Origin: JAHHTP01 sp964587555
Lineage (GTDB): Bacteria > Bacillota > Clostridia > Oscillospirales > Ruminococcaceae
Direction of reading: 5' to 3'
DNA: 25,701 nucleotides
Assembly: GCA_964587555.1 (NCBI GenBank)
Contig: CAZPLR010000027.1
Span: forward strand, 1-25,701
Part shown: one piece after another, positions 1 to 6,700 of the stretch
Numbering within the stretch: position 1 is the stretch's first letter
Layout: the number at the start of each line of letters is the position of its first letter
Notes under the pieces: model-generated
Database searches by the model: none
The model's input: only the letters and a program-made list of their open reading frames with translations
Told to the model about the DNA's origin: nothing
Made by a program: the position numbers and the translations under genes

Positions 1-11
1 CCTCAGTTGAC

Positions 12-40
12 ATAATACCATACTCGCGCTAAAAAGTAAA
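12..40 (-). promoter_or_regulatory. possible sigma-A promoter reading left out of the window
   Basis: On the minus strand TTTACT and TATTAT lie 17 bp apart just downstream of the dinB stop codon. If real, the promoter would drive a gene beyond the left edge. The -35 is weak and no target gene is visible, so this is tentative. Confidence 0.25.
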
Positions 41-79
41 TGCTGTCGCCGTGCGATAAAGAAGCGCTTGCCCGCGCGC

Positions 80-1321
80 TCAGCCCTTACGGAAAAGCTT
101 CTGGTCGTTCGGCTGGGAATTGTTTAACTGCGGGGTGTCCTGGTGTATGAGGGTTGCGGCGGTAACGCAGTCCTTGCCAAAGCGGTTTCGCAGCTGGAAA
201 ACGGTGTTTTCAATTTTTTCCGTTTTTTCGCGCCTTTCGATATCACTGTCCCAAAAGATCTGCTCCGGCGTGTTTTCATCGATCAGATGAAATGCGCGCA
301 CGGTGAGCGCCCGAACCGGATGCACCCAACGGTAATATTCCTGAAACAGCGAAAACGCTTCCTTTGCAATTCCCTTGGCGCTCTGCGTGGGAAGAAGCGT
401 CTGTTTTTGAAGCTGCTTGTCAAACAGCGTGTTATCCCGAATGACAATCTGTACGCCGCATGCCGAAACATGCTCCTTGCGCAGACCTCCCGCCACCTCT
501 TCTGCCAGCAGATAAAGCACCCGCCAAACCTCTTCGGCGGAAAGGAGGTCTTTGGCGCAGGTGACGCCGCGCCCGACGCTCTTCGGCGGCGGGATAACGC
601 TATCCTTGGATACCGGGGAGCAGTCCAGCCCATTGGCGTAGCGCCATATCTCCTCTCCGCTCTTTCCCAATCTGCGCTTCATGGTCTCCGGCGGCACACG
701 GGCAAGCTCACCGATGGTGCGGACGCCGTAGGAGGAAAGCTTGGCGGCGGTTTTGGGACCGACTCCGAGCATCTCCGAAACGGGCAGATCCCAGATCATC
801 TGCTGGAATCCCAGATAAGGGATCACTGTGACTGCGTCCGGCTTTTTGAGATCGCTGCCAAGCTTTGCGAAAACCTTGTTGAAGCTGACCCCGATTGAAA
901 CGGTGATGCCAAGCTCCTTTTTGATCCGCTCCTTGATCTCGTAGGCGATCTTTTCTCCGCTGCCAAACAGACGTTCGCTCCCAGTGACGTCCAGCCAGCA
1001 TTCATCTAAGCCGAAGGATTCGACCAGATCGGTGTATTGGCAGTAGATGTTTCGCGCCAGCTTGGAGTATTTGCGGTATTCTTCAAAATGCGGCGGAACG
1101 ATAATTAAATCCGGGCATTTGCGCTGTGCCTGCCAAATGACCTCCGCAGTCTTAACGCCGTGTTTTTTTGCCTCCTCTGACTTTGCCAGTACGATACCGT
1201 GGCGCTCCTCCTTTGAGCCGCAAACGGCGACCGGCTTACCGCGCAGGGCGGGGTTAAGCTTCATCTCGATTGAGGCAAAGCAGTTATTCATATCGCAGTG
1301 CAGAATGGTGCGCGGCTTCAT
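80..1321 (-). CDS. dinB: DNA polymerase IV (Y-family, DinB)
   Basis: This is a Y-family translesion polymerase, which copies past damaged bases with low fidelity. The 413-residue length fits the family. The start is the ATG giving MKPRTILHCDMNNCFASIE, because AAAGGA lies 8 nt upstream; a longer open frame to 1369 has no better site. The first catalytic aspartate is D10 in the HCDMNNCF motif. The second metal-binding motif is in SFGLDECWLD, the equivalent of SIDEAYLD. The thumb region GVGPKTAAKLSSYGVRTIGELA carries helix-hairpin-helix features. The last residues include DQKLF, which resembles the QLxLF clamp-binding peptide but lacks its first glutamine; calling it a clamp tag is inference. 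A TATAAT lies about 25 bp upstream of the start (minus strand), with no convincing -35 and no LexA-type operator that I can see. It is transcribed alone. Confidence 0.95.
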   Translation of the reverse strand: MKPRTILHCDMNNCFASIEMKLNPALRGKPVAVCGSKEERHGIVLAKSEEAKKHGVKTAEVIWQAQRKCPDLIIVPPHFEEYRKYSKLARNIYCQYTDLVESFGLDECWLDVTGSERLFGSGEKIAYEIKERIKKELGITVSIGVSFNKVFAKLGSDLKKPDAVTVIPYLGFQQMIWDLPVSEMLGVGPKTAAKLSSYGVRTIGELARVPPETMKRRLGKSGEEIWRYANGLDCSPVSKDSVIPPPKSVGRGVTCAKDLLSAEEVWRVLYLLAEEVAGGLRKEHVSACGVQIVIRDNTLFDKQLQKQTLLPTQSAKGIAKEAFSLFQEYYRWVHPVRALTVRAFHLIDENTPEQIFWDSDIERREKTEKIENTVFQLRNRFGKDCVTAATLIHQDTPQLNNSQPNDQKLFRKG

Positions 1322-1528
1322 CTTCTCAGTCCTTTCTTTTTTATTTATTATACCACAGGTAAGCCGCATTTTGATATTGATAAAAATAGTGTTTCTGTTT
1401 GAGCTGTAATAGGCATAAGCGCCTCAATCCGCGCAGACGGCTTTTTGATTTATTTATAGAATCCGGAAAGATTTTCCGCTTAGCGCACGGCAGCCCGATA
1501 AAATATCAAAATGCGTGCAGGAAACGTC

Positions 1529-1557
1529 TTGACAAGCTTCGGCATGGAGAATAGAAT
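1529..1557 (+). promoter_or_regulatory. sigma-A promoter upstream of a broken gene
   Basis: TTGACA and TAGAAT are separated by exactly 17 bp, and the -10 ends 37 bp before the ATG of the disrupted gene at 1595. This near-consensus promoter suggests the remnant was recently an expressed gene, or still is. Confidence 0.6.
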
Positions 1558-1594
1558 AAGTAAAAAGCGTCTGGCTTTAAAAAGGAGAATTTAT

Positions 1595-1955
1595 ATGAAG
1601 CAGTATTTTGACGCGGCGTTATTCGACGAGCTGACCCACATTTATCCGAATGTGTCAGGGTATCTTCACTGGGGTGCAAATCAGGCGGGCAGTAATCCAT
1701 ATGAGCGTTCCTCGTTCCAGTTTACGGCAAAGCCGATGGACTTCCATGAGAAGCTTGCGATGCTGCTTCCGGCAGGCGACCCGTCGATCATCTATCCATG
1801 GGGCGATATGCCGTGCGTCAGCGCACGCAGCGAGGTGCACCGTATCGGCATGAGGATATGGGCTACTTGAGCAGCTTTCTCCGGAGCAGGCGAAAGCAAT
1901 CGCCGAAAAGGTATTCCGCGGCTATGCGGGCTACACCAAGGATGTCGCGCTTTAG
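1595..1955 (+). pseudogene. frameshifted gene of unknown function
   Basis: I do not recognise this family. The ATG at 1595 has a good AAAGGAG site, and the frame encodes about 91 residues beginning MKQYFDAALFDELTHIYPN and running through IIYPWGDMP before stopping at 1868-1870. Coding character then continues in other frames: HEDMGYL in one frame around 1850, then LEQLSPEQAKAIAEKVFRG, ending in YAGYTKDVAL at a TAG (1953-1955). The simplest reading is a protein of about 120 residues broken by two single-base losses near 1845-1870. No signal peptide or membrane segment is visible. Alternatives are assembly errors, or a genuinely short 91-residue product with a chance tail. A near-consensus promoter lies just upstream. 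Confidence 0.5.
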
Positions 1956-2019
1956 TAAGGTAAAGGAGGAGCTTATCCAAGCGGTCTGCGCATTGGAAAA
2001 GAAATAAACGGATAGATAC

Positions 2020-2052
2020 GCAAGGCGTGCTTAGTCAATAAGTACGCCTTGC
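2020..2052. repeat. imperfect hairpin after the pseudogene
   Basis: The arms GCAAGGCGT and ACGCCTTGC pair perfectly, then continue after one G-T pair with CTTA/TAAG around a GTCAA loop. This gives a 14-bp stem. There is no T-run on either side, so it is not a typical intrinsic terminator. The outer 8-bp arms match those of a hairpin at 25460-25487. Confidence 0.6.
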
Positions 2053-2060
2053 ATGTTTAC

Positions 2061-2089
2061 TGGACATCTTGACGGAAATATGCTATACT
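2061..2089 (+). promoter_or_regulatory. sigma-A promoter for the methyltransferase-like/GNAT unit
   Basis: TGGACA and TATACT are separated by 17 bp. The promoter lies upstream of a degenerate coding remnant (2119-2282) and is the only good promoter before the gene starting at 2305. It therefore probably drives that gene with a leader of about 210 nt. Confidence 0.5.
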
Positions 2090-2118
2090 GAGAATCGATG
2101 GGACAGAATGGGGGCGGA

Positions 2119-2282
2119 ATGATTCGAAGGGCAAATTCCGGCGATCTGCCGTGCATCCGGCGTATGTCGGGCTGGGGCTTGTGCTGACCGAAAATCTGAC
2201 CTATCCGCAGATCACACCGGTATTGTACGCTTATCTCAAGCGGCAATCAGACGTAGGAGAATGCGGGCATGCGGACGCATAG
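2119..2282 (+). pseudogene. degenerate remnant, possibly GNAT-like
   Basis: An ATG at 2119 begins MIRRANSGDLPCIRR, which resembles the first strand and helix of GNAT acetyltransferases, but this frame stops at 2185-2187. From 2163 another frame reads YVGLGLVLTENLTYPQITPV and stops at 2280-2282. The two pieces look like parts of genes joined by deletion or recombination. The bases at 2163-2190 are nearly identical to part of the next gene. The GNAT assignment rests only on the N-terminus and is weak. No other gene is visible between 1956 and 2304. Confidence 0.35.
2163..2190 (+). repeat. 28-bp repeat, copy 1
   Basis: This stretch matches 2536-2563 at 27 of 28 bases and is read in the same relative frame in both copies (YVGLGL-V/A-LT). 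Here it lies inside a gene remnant. Confidence 0.8.
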
Positions 2283-2304
2283 CGCGCAGTATGGAGGAGA
2301 GGAA

Positions 2305-2898
2305 ATGTTTTTTCAGATCGCCGCGCTTGCGATTTTAGCGGCATTCTATGGCTGCTATTTTGGAAAGATGGCTGCTCAGCGGAAAAAGGGGATAAAAACC
2401 GACCGTCTGGGGGAGGGGAAAAGCGGCTTTGTAAAATGGGTGGAACTGGGCACTAAGGCAACGACAATCCTTGCTCCGGCGGCTGAGATAGTCTGCATCT
2501 GTCTGAACGTATCCCGCTTGCCGGTATGGGCGAGATATGTCGGGCTGGGGCTTGCGCTGACCGGCGTTTTGACGTTTATCAGCGCAATGCTTACCATGCG
2601 CGATAGCTGGCGTGCGGGCGTACCGGAGAACGACCGGACCGAGCTTGTCACAGATGGAATCTATCGGATCAGCCGAAATCCGGCATTTCTGGGCTTTGAT
2701 CTGGTGTATATTGGGATTTTGATGATGTTTTTCCACTGGGGGCTGCTTGCACTGTCCGCGCTTACGGTGCTTGCACTTCATTTGCAGATTGTCAACGTGG
2801 AGGAGGATTACTTAATCGCGACCTTTGGTCAGGCGTATCTGGATTATAGAAAGCAGGTCTGCCGATATATCGGAAGAAAAAGGCGGAAGAAACGATGA
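2305..2898 (+). CDS. isoprenylcysteine carboxyl methyltransferase-like membrane protein
   Basis: The 197-residue protein fits the small bacterial ICMT/phospholipid-methyltransferase-like family of membrane methyltransferases that use S-adenosylmethionine. The ATG at 2305 is chosen because GGAGGAGAGG lies just upstream; the longer frame from 2269 has no such site. Hydrophobic segments lie at about residues 2-20, 52-70, 76-96 and 130-160. The conserved C-terminal core is visible: LVTDGIYRISRNP (114-126), the acidic EEDYL (167-171), and YLDYRKQVCRYI (178-189). The substrate cannot be told; bacterial members act on varied small molecules or lipids. A GNAT gene overlaps its stop by 4 bp (ATGA), implying coupled translation. 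Residues 78-86 are encoded by the 28-bp repeat also found at 2163. Confidence 0.85.
   Translation: MFFQIAALAILAAFYGCYFGKMAAQRKKGIKTDRLGEGKSGFVKWVELGTKATTILAPAAEIVCICLNVSRLPVWARYVGLGLALTGVLTFISAMLTMRDSWRAGVPENDRTELVTDGIYRISRNPAFLGFDLVYIGILMMFFHWGLLALSALTVLALHLQIVNVEEDYLIATFGQAYLDYRKQVCRYIGRKRRKKR
2536..2563 (+). repeat. 28-bp repeat, copy 2
   Basis: This copy lies inside the methyltransferase-like gene, encoding YVGLGLALT within a membrane segment. It differs from copy 1 at one base (C here for T there), changing Ala to Val. Confidence 0.8.
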
Positions 2899-3449
2899 TC
2901 ATTTTGGAAACCCGACGGCTGACGCTGCGCAGTCTTCTTCCAAAGGATGCTGCCGTTATGTTTGATTACCGCAATAACGAGATCTGTGCGCGATATCAGC
3001 GCGGGCAGACGAAGGATTATGATAAAATTGCGGCTTTGATCGAGCGGCATCAGGAGGATCTTGTTTCGGTTGACGCACCGTTTATGCTGGCGGCGGCGTT
3101 AAAGGAAAGTGATGAGATGATAGGAGAGATCGTTTTGATCCCCAAGGAAGGTACAATCACGATGGGCTACACCTTTTCCTACCGTTATCACCGCAGGGGT
3201 TATGCGTTCGAGGCGCTGTCTGCTTTGCTTGAATTGCTGCATAAGCGTTTCCCGGACTGGGACTTTATCTGTTTTACCGAGCCGGAAAACGAGCCGAGTA
3301 TGGCGCTTTTGAAAAAACTGGGCTATGAGCATTTGGGGTATGCGCCGCCGATTACCTCGCAGGTGTATGGAAAATGGCTTCTTCCAGGCACGAGGGAGCA
3401 GATTGCCAAGGCGGCAGCTGGTGGAGAGAGTCCCAAAAGCGGGGAATAA
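2895..3449 (+). CDS. GNAT family N-acetyltransferase (RimJ/RimL-like)
   Basis: This 184-residue protein has the Acetyltransf_3 layout: an N-terminal strand LETRRLTLRSLLPKDA, a central strand GYTFSYRYHRRGYAFEAL whose RRGYA is the acetyl-CoA pyrophosphate loop, and a C-terminal ENEPSMALLKKLGYEHLG motif typical of RimJ/RimL-type enzymes. It transfers an acetyl group from acetyl-CoA to an amine; the substrate is unknown. Its ATG overlaps the stop codon of the membrane methyltransferase-like gene, so the two are probably co-translated. The last ~15 residues are low complexity. No clear terminator follows before the next promoter. Confidence 0.88.
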   Translation: MIILETRRLTLRSLLPKDAAVMFDYRNNEICARYQRGQTKDYDKIAALIERHQEDLVSVDAPFMLAAALKESDEMIGEIVLIPKEGTITMGYTFSYRYHRRGYAFEALSALLELLHKRFPDWDFICFTEPENEPSMALLKKLGYEHLGYAPPITSQVYGKWLLPGTREQIAKAAAGGESPKSGE

Positions 3450-3528
3450 GAGCCTGCTTTTTGCCTTTGTTCACAGTTTTGCAAAATATTTTTAGCGCCT
3501 ATTTTTTCTTTGGAAATGGATTTTGGTG

Positions 3529-3557
3529 TTGCAAAACCCGAAAAGATGATGTATAAT
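3529..3557 (+). promoter_or_regulatory. sigma-A promoter for oadG-oadB
   Basis: TTGCAA, a 17-bp spacer and a perfect TATAAT are present. The -10 ends 85 bp before the oadG ATG, giving a leader of about 80 nt. Confidence 0.75.
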
Positions 3558-3642
3558 TATTATGGATGAATTGGTTTGTGAATGGATTGTCGTTTGGACA
3601 GGCTATGCACAGCTTGAAGTTTTCCAAGAAGGAGGGATAAAA

Positions 3643-4059
3643 ATGACACAGACTAACTTTCCGGATTGGAGCGGAGTAGATACGGCTGCTCTTGTTATTT
3701 CCGGTCTGCTGGTTGTTTTCGCGGCACTGTGTGTCATCATTTTATTCATTTGGATCATGGGTAAGATTATGAACGCAGTCAATCAGAAAAACCAAAAGGC
3801 AGAGCCGGCTGCAAAAAGCGAGAAAAAGCCCACTGTGCCTGCACCGGCTTTGGTCAAAGCTGCCGCGCCTGTCGCAGCTTTGGCGGAAGAGAATGGGATC
3901 AGCGATGAGGTCGTAGTCGCTATTTCGGCGGCGATCTCAGCATGGATGCTTTCACAGGGGAACAATAAACCGTTTGCGATCAGAAGCATCAAGCGTGTAA
4001 AAGAGGGCCGCAGCGCATGGAACGCTGCCGGCGTGATGGATAATACGCGCCCGTTTTAA
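3643..4059 (+). CDS. oadG: sodium-pump decarboxylase gamma subunit (OadG-like)
   Basis: This small membrane-anchor subunit belongs to Na+-translocating decarboxylases (oxaloacetate, methylmalonyl-CoA or glutaconyl-CoA type). The ATG at 3643 is preceded by AAGGAGGG; 27 upstream in-frame residues are ignored. Of 138 residues, about 14-40 form one membrane helix, about 45-80 form a Lys/Ala/Pro-rich linker, and the C-terminus is RSAWNAAGVMDNTRPF, a tail common in clostridial homologues. In the known complexes the gamma subunit links the cytoplasmic carboxyltransferase to the beta subunit. It lies 38 bp before oadB. The alpha and biotin-carrier genes are absent nearby, so substrate specificity cannot be inferred. 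Confidence 0.85.
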   Translation: MTQTNFPDWSGVDTAALVISGLLVVFAALCVIILFIWIMGKIMNAVNQKNQKAEPAAKSEKKPTVPAPALVKAAAPVAALAEENGISDEVVVAISAAISAWMLSQGNNKPFAIRSIKRVKEGRSAWNAAGVMDNTRPF

Positions 4060-4097
4060 TGATCGGCTTTTTGTAAAACAGGAAAGGAATTATAATT

Positions 4098-5273
4098 ATG
4101 CAAGTATTTTTTGAAAGCATCATGGGTATCTTGCAGGATTCCGGTTTTGCGATGCTGGGCGACCATTGGCTGAATATCATTATGATGTTGGTGGCCTGTG
4201 TTCTCGTCTATCTGGCTATTGTCAAGCAGTACGAGCCGCTTCTGCTTCTCGGTATCGCGTTCGGTATGCTGTTAACGAATATCCCCGGGGCGGAGTTGTT
4301 CCATATGGAGTTATTCCTAGGGCAACACATAGAGATCCAAGAGGTAATCAATGAAGGCGGTCTGCTTGACTTCCTCTATTTGGGCGTTAAACTTGGCATT
4401 TATCCTTCGCTTATCTTCTTAGGTATCGGCTGCGGCACCGACTTTGGGCCGCTGATCGCCAATCCAAAGACTCTGCTGCTTGGTGCTGCGGCACAGGCGG
4501 GTATCTTCTTTACCTTTGTCGGTGCGATTTTACTCGGCTTCTCGCCGGAATTTGCCGCTGCAATCGGCATCATTGGCGGCGCTGACGGCCCTACTGCAAT
4601 CTATGTTGCAAAGACCTTGGCTCCGGCACTGCTCGGTTCCATTGCGATAGCGGCTTACTCCTACATGGCGCTTGTCCCTGTGATTCAGCCGCCGATCATG
4701 AAAGCGCTGACCACCAAGAAAGAGCGTAAGATCGAGATGAAGCAGCTGCGCAGCGTTTCCAAGACCGAGAAGATCGTATTCCCGATTGCGGTTACTCTAA
4801 TCGTTTCCCTGCTGGTTCCGTCTGCGGCTCCGCTGATGGGTATGCTGATGTTCGGCAACCTGATGAAAGAATCCGGCGTGGTCGAGCGTCTGGTTAAGAC
4901 GGCGCAGAACGAGCTGATGAATATTGTCACCATCTTCTTAGGCGTTTCGGTTGGCGCGACCGCTACTGCGGAGTATTTCTTGACATGGGATACCATCAAG
5001 ATCATCGTGTTAGGCTTGATCGCGTTTTCAATCGGCACCGCGTGCGGCGTACTGTTTGGTAAGCTGATGTGCGTTGTCACTAAGGGACAGGTCAACCCGC
5101 TGATCGGCTCTGCCGGCGTATCCGCTGTTCCGATGGCGGCGCGTGTTTCGCAGAAGGTTGGTCAAAAGGAGAATCCGAAAAACTTCCTGCTCATGCATGC
5201 AATGGGTCCGAACGTTGCTGGCGTTATCGGCTCTGCTGTTGCTGCCGGCGTTCTGCTCTCCGTATTCGCATAA
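4098..5273 (+). CDS. oadB: sodium-pump decarboxylase beta subunit (OadB-like)
   Basis: This is the membrane subunit that decarboxylates carboxybiotin and uses the energy to export Na+. The 391 residues are mostly hydrophobic, with about nine or more membrane segments. The hallmark IIGGADGPTAIYVAKTLAP is at about 158-176; D163 corresponds to the aspartate essential for Na+ transport in the Klebsiella enzyme (D203). The C-terminal half holds VNPLIGSAGVSAVPMAARV and the ending HAMGPNVAGVIGSAVAAG, both strongly conserved in the family. The ATG is preceded by AAAGGA. It forms an operon with oadG and ends 10 bp before a strong hairpin. Whether it serves oxaloacetate, methylmalonyl-CoA, malonate or glutaconyl-CoA is unknown without the alpha subunit. 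Confidence 0.95.
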   Translation: MQVFFESIMGILQDSGFAMLGDHWLNIIMMLVACVLVYLAIVKQYEPLLLLGIAFGMLLTNIPGAELFHMELFLGQHIEIQEVINEGGLLDFLYLGVKLGIYPSLIFLGIGCGTDFGPLIANPKTLLLGAAAQAGIFFTFVGAILLGFSPEFAAAIGIIGGADGPTAIYVAKTLAPALLGSIAIAAYSYMALVPVIQPPIMKALTTKKERKIEMKQLRSVSKTEKIVFPIAVTLIVSLLVPSAAPLMGMLMFGNLMKESGVVERLVKTAQNELMNIVTIFLGVSVGATATAEYFLTWDTIKIIVLGLIAFSIGTACGVLFGKLMCVVTKGQVNPLIGSAGVSAVPMAARVSQKVGQKENPKNFLLMHAMGPNVAGVIGSAVAAGVLLSVFA

Positions 5274-5283
5274 GATCTTTTTT

Positions 5284-5316
5284 AGGCTGGCGTCAGATGA
5301 TGCCAGCCTTTTTCGG
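5284..5316 (+). terminator. intrinsic terminator of oadGB
   Basis: AGGCTGGCGTC pairs with GATGCCAGCCT around an AGAT loop (11 bp with one G-T pair), followed by five T. It starts 11 bp after the oadB stop. Confidence 0.85.
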
Positions 5317-5318
5317 AA

Positions 5319-5363
5319 AAAATTCGGTTTGCCTCCTTTGAGGCAAACCGAATTTTGTTTTTT
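5319..5363. terminator. second, bidirectional terminator
   Basis: AAAATTCGGTTTGCCTC and its perfect 17-base complement flank a CTTT loop, with GTTTTTT on the right and a run of A on the left. It can therefore stop rightward oadGB transcripts and leftward transcripts of the pyrB-HAD operon, which converge here. Confidence 0.88.
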
Positions 5364-5635
5364 ATCATGGAGGATTCTGTTGTCTATCGGCTCACAATTC
5401 AAAAAGCGCCTGCTAATCTTTAACGAAGTAACGGATATTTGTTCTGACTTTTTGCAGAATATTGTGTCCTTCAGCTTTTCATTTTTCCTCTTGCGCTTCT
5501 ATACCGCCGGGATATTTTGGATCCAGCTTGCCATTTGCCTTTCGCGTTCCCCAATAAGGCTGTCCTTGGAACGCTGATGGCTTGCCCATGCCGCAATCGA
5601 CGCAAAAATTCCTGCTGTCATTTGTGCAAGAACGT
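5364..5635. other. 272-bp gap with no convincing gene
   Basis: This is the 3' region of the minus-strand operon. Two short minus-strand frames exist, at 5499-5621 (starting MTAGIFASIAAWASHQ) and 5479-5589 (starting MGKPSAFQGQPYWGTRK). They overlap in different frames and neither has a ribosome binding site, so I do not call a gene. It is probably an untranslated tail or a decayed sequence. Confidence 0.4.
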
Positions 5636-6271
5636 CTATGCCAGAACGATATCCGCGATTTCCGGCAAGCGATGCACGATAGCGTCCTCCTTGCCGGATG
5701 GGATGACCGTGCTTTCCGGAAGCAGGAACAGGATACTGCGGATTCCGGCGTTATAGCCGCATGCGACATCCAGATTGCGGTCGCCGATGTACCAGCAGCG
5801 ATTCCTTTGGAGGCGGTATTTTTTTAGGAGGAAGTTGACCGCCTGCGGATCGGGCTTGCGCTTAAAGCCGTGTTCGCTTGTGAGAACCTCAGTGAAGTAG
5901 GGCGCTAAGCCCAGCCGTGAAAGGATCGCATGGGTCGTTTTTCCCTTATGGGTGTAAACAAACTGCCTTACGCCGGCGTCCGATAAGGTTTTTAACAGCT
6001 CGAGCGCGCCGGGCATGGCGGAGACGCTCATGCTATAGGAATCGTTGATTGCGTTGAAGCGAGCCTTTAGCGGCGTGAATGGAAGTCCCCGGCGTTCTGC
6101 GACCGCCTGTAAATAGTCGTTGACAGAGGAGGCGATAATCTCGCTGTGCAGCGCAGCAGGATCCGGATAGATCGAAAGCTCTGCTAGGGTGTCGAGCAGG
6201 CTATGCAGGATGCCGTCGTAGGAATCGAGCAGCGTGCCGTCTAAGTCCCAGATAACAGCGGTATTTGTCAT
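5636..6271 (-). CDS. HAD-family phosphatase (phosphoglycolate-phosphatase-like)
   Basis: All HAD motifs of subfamily IA are present in 211 residues. Motif I is WDLDGT, with nucleophile D9 and general acid/base D11. Motif II is the threonine of FVYTHK (T107). Motif III is in KRKPDP (137-142). Motif IV is GDRNLD, with D164 and D168. The helical cap lies at about residues 15-85. The likely reaction is dephosphorylation of a small phosphate ester such as 2-phosphoglycolate or a sugar phosphate. It is the last gene of the pyrB operon, starting 6 bp after the preceding stop. Its ribosome binding site (GGGGG, 9 nt from ATG) is poor, which suggests coupled translation. Confidence 0.88.
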   Translation of the reverse strand: MTNTAVIWDLDGTLLDSYDGILHSLLDTLAELSIYPDPAALHSEIIASSVNDYLQAVAERRGLPFTPLKARFNAINDSYSMSVSAMPGALELLKTLSDAGVRQFVYTHKGKTTHAILSRLGLAPYFTEVLTSEHGFKRKPDPQAVNFLLKKYRLQRNRCWYIGDRNLDVACGYNAGIRSILFLLPESTVIPSGKEDAIVHRLPEIADIVLA

Positions 6272-6277
6272 CTGCGC

Positions 6278-6688
6278 TTACCCCCGGAAAACACCGACAA
6301 TGTTTTCTCTGTCGGTGTAGCTGGTCATCTGCGTGAAGCCGTTCTTGGTCAAAAAATGCACCAGCCGATCATCACGCTGCGGGCATTCTGCATATAATGT
6401 GTTGCCAGTCTGCTCACAGCGCTTTTTGCTGACCCGCAGGATTGCCGAGCCGATCCCTTTTCCGCGCAGCCGCTCTTTGACGATCAAGCGGTAGATCAGC
6501 TTACATCCCTGTGCCAGCGGCTTGATGCTGAATACCGCAACAAGCTGGTCGTCCTGCCGGACAAAATACTGCGTTTTATCGGAAATGTCATTTTGAATCG
6601 TCATTTCGTCCCAACGCTTTCCGGTGGCAATGGTCAGAAATTGCGCGATCTTTTCCGCGTCGGACGGTTTTGCTGTGTATAAGCGCAT
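6278..6688 (-). CDS. GNAT family N-acetyltransferase
   Basis: A 136-residue single-domain acetyltransferase. The acetyl-CoA-binding signature is YRLIVKERLRGKGIGSAIL, with RGKGIG as the pyrophosphate loop, and the C-terminal HFLTKNGFTQM is the usual GNAT beta-6/7 region. The ATG giving MRLYTAKPSD is chosen because GAGAGG lies 8 nt upstream; a GTG three codons earlier overlaps that site. The substrate is unknown. It is third in the pyrB operon, 12 bp after the isomerase gene and 6 bp before the HAD gene. Confidence 0.85.
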   Translation of the reverse strand: MRLYTAKPSDAEKIAQFLTIATGKRWDEMTIQNDISDKTQYFVRQDDQLVAVFSIKPLAQGCKLIYRLIVKERLRGKGIGSAILRVSKKRCEQTGNTLYAECPQRDDRLVHFLTKNGFTQMTSYTDRENIVGVFRG

Positions 6689-6700
6689 GGATTCCACCTC

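Noticed and set aside
143..898. A 251-codon plus-strand frame opposite dinB
   Set aside because: It is fully covered by dinB, which has all Y-family motifs; the antisense product resembles nothing and lacks a start signal.
3470..3500. TTTTGCAAAA palindrome after the GNAT gene as a terminator
   Set aside because: It has no loop and no GC-rich stem, so it is unlikely to stop transcription.
5479..5621. Two short overlapping minus-strand frames after the HAD gene (MTAGIFASIAAWASHQ..., MGKPSAFQGQPYWGTRK...)
   Set aside because: Both look somewhat protein-like, but they lie in different frames over the same bases and neither has a ribosome binding site, so no gene can be supported without homologues.
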